Shown here piece by piece: positions 21,182-24,159 of a DNA stretch of 24,159 bases. Under the pieces are notes generated by a model, which was not told where the DNA came from, made no database searches, and worked only from the letters and a program-made list of their open reading frames with translations. The DNA is from Intestinimonas massiliensis (ex Afouda et al. 2020) (GTDB lineage: Bacteria; Bacillota; Clostridia; Oscillospirales; Oscillospiraceae): contig NZ_LR131147.1 in NCBI RefSeq assembly GCF_900626285.1, positions 2,819,826-2,843,984 on the forward strand, read 5' to 3'. Made by a program: the position numbers and the translations under genes. Position 1 is the first letter of the stretch. Every line of letters begins with the position of its first letter.

Positions 21182-22189
21182 ATGCTCCACCGCCGGATCT
21201 CTTACGCCGCCCTGCTGGTGGCGGCGGTCTTTTTCCAGATCTTTTTCAAATTCTATCTGTCCACCTTCACCCTGGTGCTGGTGGTGCTGCTGCCGGTGCT
21301 CTCCGTGGTGCTGAGCCTGCCCGCCCTGCTGGGGACCTCCCTGCATCTCACCCCGGAGGGCAACGTGCCCCGGGGGAGCGAGGGCCGGTTCACCCTGACC
21401 CTGGAGCGGAAAAACGCTCTCCCCCTGCCGCCGGTGAAGGTGCGCCTCACCTGGACCAACCAGCTCACCGGCGAGGGGGGCGGCCTAGTGTGCCATCTCC
21501 GGCCCCAGGACGGCACGGCCAGCCTGGCCATCCCCCTGACCCCCACCCACTGCGGGCGGCTGGTGTGCACCGTCACAAGGGCCACCGTCTGTGACCTGCT
21601 GGGCCTGTTTCCCCTGCCCATTCCGTCCAAACCCTCCGCCGCCCTGCTGTCCCTTCCCCTGCCTGCGGAGGTGCCCCTCCCCGACGAGCTGGAGGCCCCC
21701 CGCTCCGGCGGGGTGGTACTGAAACCCCGGCCCGGCGGCGGACCGGGGGAGGACTACGACCTGCGGGACTACCGGGCAGGGGACCCTCTCCGCTCCATCC
21801 ACTGGAAGCTGTCCTCCAAGAAGGACGAGCTGGTGGTGCGGGAGACCCTAGAGCCCCGGCAGGCGGAGGTCATCCTGACCTACGACCACTTCGGCCCGCC
21901 GGAGGAGCTGGACCAGACCTTTGACCGGCTGGCGGCCCTGTCCCGGCGGCTGCTGGACAAGGGCCGGACCCACCATATCCAGTGGGCCGCCCCGGCCAGC
22001 GGCCAGGCGGAGGACCGGCTTGTCACCTCGGAGCAGACCCTGCTGGCCTGCCTGGACCTGGCCTTCTCCCTGAACGCCCCGGAGACCGGCCGGTCCATCC
22101 TGGACGAGGCCCTCCGGCTGTCCCCCTCCGCCGGGCCGCCCCTCCACTTCCATGTGACCGCCCGGGACGTGAAAGGAGGCCGGACATGA
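21182..22189 (+). CDS. DUF58 domain membrane-anchored protein
   Basis: A 335-residue protein with two N-terminal membrane segments (about 5-20 and 24-45: YAALLVAAVFFQIFFKF, TLVLVVLLPVLSVVLSL). A beta-rich cytoplasmic or extracytoplasmic part follows, then the DUF58 signature GEDYDLRDYRAGDPLRSIHWK (about 180-200) and SSKKDELVVRETLEP. The C-terminal part probably has a von Willebrand A-like fold, known from the family. It begins 5 bases after MoxR, and its stop overlaps the start of the next gene (ATGA). Such proteins are thought to pair with MoxR ATPases. The start ATG at 21182 has only a modest site, consistent with translational coupling. Confidence 0.9.
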   Translation: MLHRRISYAALLVAAVFFQIFFKFYLSTFTLVLVVLLPVLSVVLSLPALLGTSLHLTPEGNVPRGSEGRFTLTLERKNALPLPPVKVRLTWTNQLTGEGGGLVCHLRPQDGTASLAIPLTPTHCGRLVCTVTRATVCDLLGLFPLPIPSKPSAALLSLPLPAEVPLPDELEAPRSGGVVLKPRPGGGPGEDYDLRDYRAGDPLRSIHWKLSSKKDELVVRETLEPRQAEVILTYDHFGPPEELDQTFDRLAALSRRLLDKGRTHHIQWAAPASGQAEDRLVTSEQTLLACLDLAFSLNAPETGRSILDEALRLSPSAGPPLHFHVTARDVKGGRT

Positions 22190-24159
22190 AAAAGCGGAAA
22201 GACCGGCCCAGGCGTCCCCCCTTCCGGCCCCCCCCCGCCTCCATTCTGGGAGACGGCATTCTGCTGTTTCTCTGCCTGTACGGCACGGTGTTCTCCTTCG
22301 TCTCCGCCTTCTCCGTCCGGACATACCCCCTCTTCCTGCTGGGGGGCTGCGGGGTGTACACGGCGGTGAGCCTGCTGACCTGGTCCCTCCCCCGCCGGTG
22401 GTGGACCCTCCCCCTGGCGGTGCTGGCCGGGCTGTGGGGTCTGGGGCTGTGGAAACTGTGGGAGTACCTGGCCCTGGGGGAGATCTCCCTGCGGTGCTCG
22501 GTGGTGAACACCTTCTGCACCAGCCTCCAGCTGGACGGCTTCATTGAGCCCATCGCCCAGCTGTCCCCCAGCACCTGGGCGGCGTGCGCCACCTTCCTGG
22601 TGCTGATGGTCATGCTGCCCCTGAGCCTGCTGCTGGGCCTGGCCATCCAGCGGGCCCGCTCCTTCTGGTTCACCTTCTGGGTGACCCTCCCCTTCCCCCT
22701 GGCCCCCATCTGCATCTCGGTCACCCCCGCCTGGTTCCCCCTGTGCGCCCTGCTGCTGGTGTGGTGCACCATGGGCCTCACCTCCCTGGTGAAAAAGCGG
22801 GACCCCCGGGGCACCGCCCGGCTCACCCTGGCGGTGCTGCCCGCCGGGGCGCTGCTGCTGGCCGGGCTCACCGTGGCCATGCCCCAGGAGAGCTACCAGC
22901 GGCCCAAGTGGGCGGACACCGCCCTGGATGATCTGACCAACTGGGCCACCCACCTGGACATCGCCCTGTTTGAGGGCAACGGCCCCTTCGGCCTGTTCGG
23001 CGGGGGCGGCTCCCTGTCCGACGCCGACGGGAAGGTGGACCTGTCCAGTACCGGCCCCCTGCGGTTCTCCGGCCGGACGGTGCTGAAGGTGGACACCGAC
23101 CTGCGGGGCCGGATCTACCTGCGGGGCTTCTCCAGCGCCGTGTATGACGGGGGCAGCTGGGGTCCTCTGGACCAGGAGGCCTACGGCGCCATGTTTCTGG
23201 AGGAAGGGGAGGAGGAAGTTCCCGGCTCCAGCAGCGTCTACTACTTCCCCTCCCTGGACGGCTGGCAGCCCATGAACTTCCCCGCCCTGGCGGACCGGGA
23301 GACCTTTCCGGAAAAGGAATACGCCAAAATCACCATCCGCAACGTGGGGGCCGACCCGGGATACGTGTACGTGCCCTACCACATCCTGTCCCAGCCCGAC
23401 GAGCTGGGGGGCGCCGCCTTTGTGAACGATTCCTACATCGCCCGGATGGACGACGTGTGGACCCACACCCTGTACATCCAGCCCGGCTGCTCCCCCCTGT
23501 CCGGGGCGGAGCTGCCCCGGGAGGCGGAGGACGCCGCCAAGAACTATGAGAACTTCGTGTACAGCAACTACCTGGATGTCCCGGAGGACTGCCTGCCCGC
23601 TCTGGAGCGGGCCATAGCGGAGATCAATGAGGAGATGATGTCCGGCGACACGGAGATCCCCGCCTACCAGCGGTATCTGCAGCTGGTGAGCGCCAGTTCG
23701 GTTCCCAGCTGGCAGCAGGTGGAGCTCCTCATGGCCGACGTGGTGGCCGCCTACCTGAATGAGACAGCGGAGTACGACCCGGACACCCCCGTCACCCCGG
23801 AGGGGGAGGACTTTGTCACCTGGTTCCTCACCGAGAGCCGCCAGGGCTACTGTATGCACTTCGCCTCCGCCGCCACCCTGATGCTGCGGTATCTGGGGGT
23901 CCCCGCCCGGTACGTCACCGGCTACGTGACGGACGTGCCTTCCTCCGGCAAGGTGGACGTGCCCGACTCCGCCGCCCACGCCTGGGTGGAGATCTATCTG
24001 GCGGGCTACGGCTGGGAGCCGGTGGAGGTCACCCCGGCCTACGCCGGCAGCCATCCCGGCCAGTCCGCCACGGTGGAGCCCACTCCCACCCCCACGGCCA
24101 CGCCCAAGCCCTCGGCCACCGCCGCACCCCAGACCAGCGCGGCCCCTACCCCCACCCCC
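22186..24159 (+). CDS. Membrane transglutaminase-like protein (partial, runs off window)
   Basis: The open frame covers 658 codons to the window end. About seven hydrophobic segments occupy residues 20-235, followed by an extracytoplasmic part with a transglutaminase core near 545-620. The catalytic Cys is C556 (GYCMHFASAATLMLRYLGVP) and the His is H598 (AAHAWVEIYL). The third position, Asp in many relatives, is Glu here (E614 in GWEPVEVTP). The last 35 residues form a Thr/Pro/Ala-rich linker, after which a C-terminal membrane segment is usual. The ATG at 22186 has AAAGGAGG at 22172-22179 and overlaps the DUF58 stop. By context with MoxR and DUF58 it resembles B. subtilis YebA. It may act as protease or crosslinker at the envelope; the substrate is unknown. 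Confidence 0.92.
   Translation, partial: MKKRKDRPRRPPFRPPPASILGDGILLFLCLYGTVFSFVSAFSVRTYPLFLLGGCGVYTAVSLLTWSLPRRWWTLPLAVLAGLWGLGLWKLWEYLALGEISLRCSVVNTFCTSLQLDGFIEPIAQLSPSTWAACATFLVLMVMLPLSLLLGLAIQRARSFWFTFWVTLPFPLAPICISVTPAWFPLCALLLVWCTMGLTSLVKKRDPRGTARLTLAVLPAGALLLAGLTVAMPQESYQRPKWADTALDDLTNWATHLDIALFEGNGPFGLFGGGGSLSDADGKVDLSSTGPLRFSGRTVLKVDTDLRGRIYLRGFSSAVYDGGSWGPLDQEAYGAMFLEEGEEEVPGSSSVYYFPSLDGWQPMNFPALADRETFPEKEYAKITIRNVGADPGYVYVPYHILSQPDELGGAAFVNDSYIARMDDVWTHTLYIQPGCSPLSGAELPREAEDAAKNYENFVYSNYLDVPEDCLPALERAIAEINEEMMSGDTEIPAYQRYLQLVSASSVPSWQQVELLMADVVAAYLNETAEYDPDTPVTPEGEDFVTWFLTESRQGYCMHFASAATLMLRYLGVPARYVTGYVTDVPSSGKVDVPDSAAHAWVEIYLAGYGWEPVEVTPAYAGSHPGQSATVEPTPTPTATPKPSATAAPQTSAAPTPTP

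Noticed and set aside
21880..24054. 724-codon open frame on the minus strand
   Set aside because: Antisense to the DUF58 and transglutaminase genes; Gly/Gln/His/Pro-rich with no domain.

Overview
The window looks like a chromosomal core region of a GC-rich, low-AT-third-position member of the Firmicutes, most likely the Oscillospiraceae/Oscillospirales group (the kind of genome seen in Flavonifractor or Intestinimonas). This is inferred from four things: an HrcA-type CIRCE operator in front of groES, the Gram-positive order rimP-nusA-ylxR-ylxQ-infB-rbfA, S-layer homology (SLH) repeats, and strong AGGAGG ribosome binding sites. There is no phage, transposase gene, CRISPR array, tRNA or rRNA in the window.

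Layout. (1) 1-2402: a minus-strand coding fragment meets a plus-strand metallo-beta-lactamase-fold gene with no promoter or ribosome site between them, followed by a D-2-hydroxyacid dehydrogenase. (2) 2403-3258: about 850 bases without an intact gene. It holds a cluster of GC-rich hairpins and two 233-bp tandem repeats; each repeat carries a copy of the groEL 3' end, its terminator and a 136-bp inverted-repeat-bounded, hairpin-filled element. (3) 3259-5533, minus strand: groES-groEL with CIRCE, a promoter whose -35 box lies inside the upstream gene's terminator, and an unusually long structured spacer between the two genes. (4) 5575-8877, minus strand: a three-gene unit (THUMP-domain rRNA methyltransferase, secreted WG/SLH protein, lipid kinase) from a good promoter at 8849-8877. 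(5) 8892-10421, plus strand: an NfeD-like protein and an SPFH/stomatin-type protein, a standard membrane-microdomain pair, ending in a strong shared terminator.

(6) 10421-20137, minus strand: one long translation/transcription operon reading rimP-nusA-ylxR-ylxQ-infB-rbfA-nrnA-truB-ribF, with a DUF1576 membrane protein as last gene. It starts at a TTGCAA-N17-TATAGT promoter with a hairpin leader before rimP, and has two further structured spacers (ylxQ-infB and infB-rbfA). (7) 20187-24159, plus strand: a divergent operon of MoxR AAA ATPase, DUF58 protein and membrane transglutaminase-like protein, the last running off the window.

Most genes are ordinary housekeeping genes. The most unusual parts are non-coding: the groEL-tail tandem repeats with their embedded palindromic element, the hairpin-filled groES-groEL spacer, and the overlapping hairpins in front of infB. 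No clearly new multi-gene system is visible. The best protein-level lead is the duplicated DUF1576 membrane protein at the end of the nusA-infB-ribF operon.
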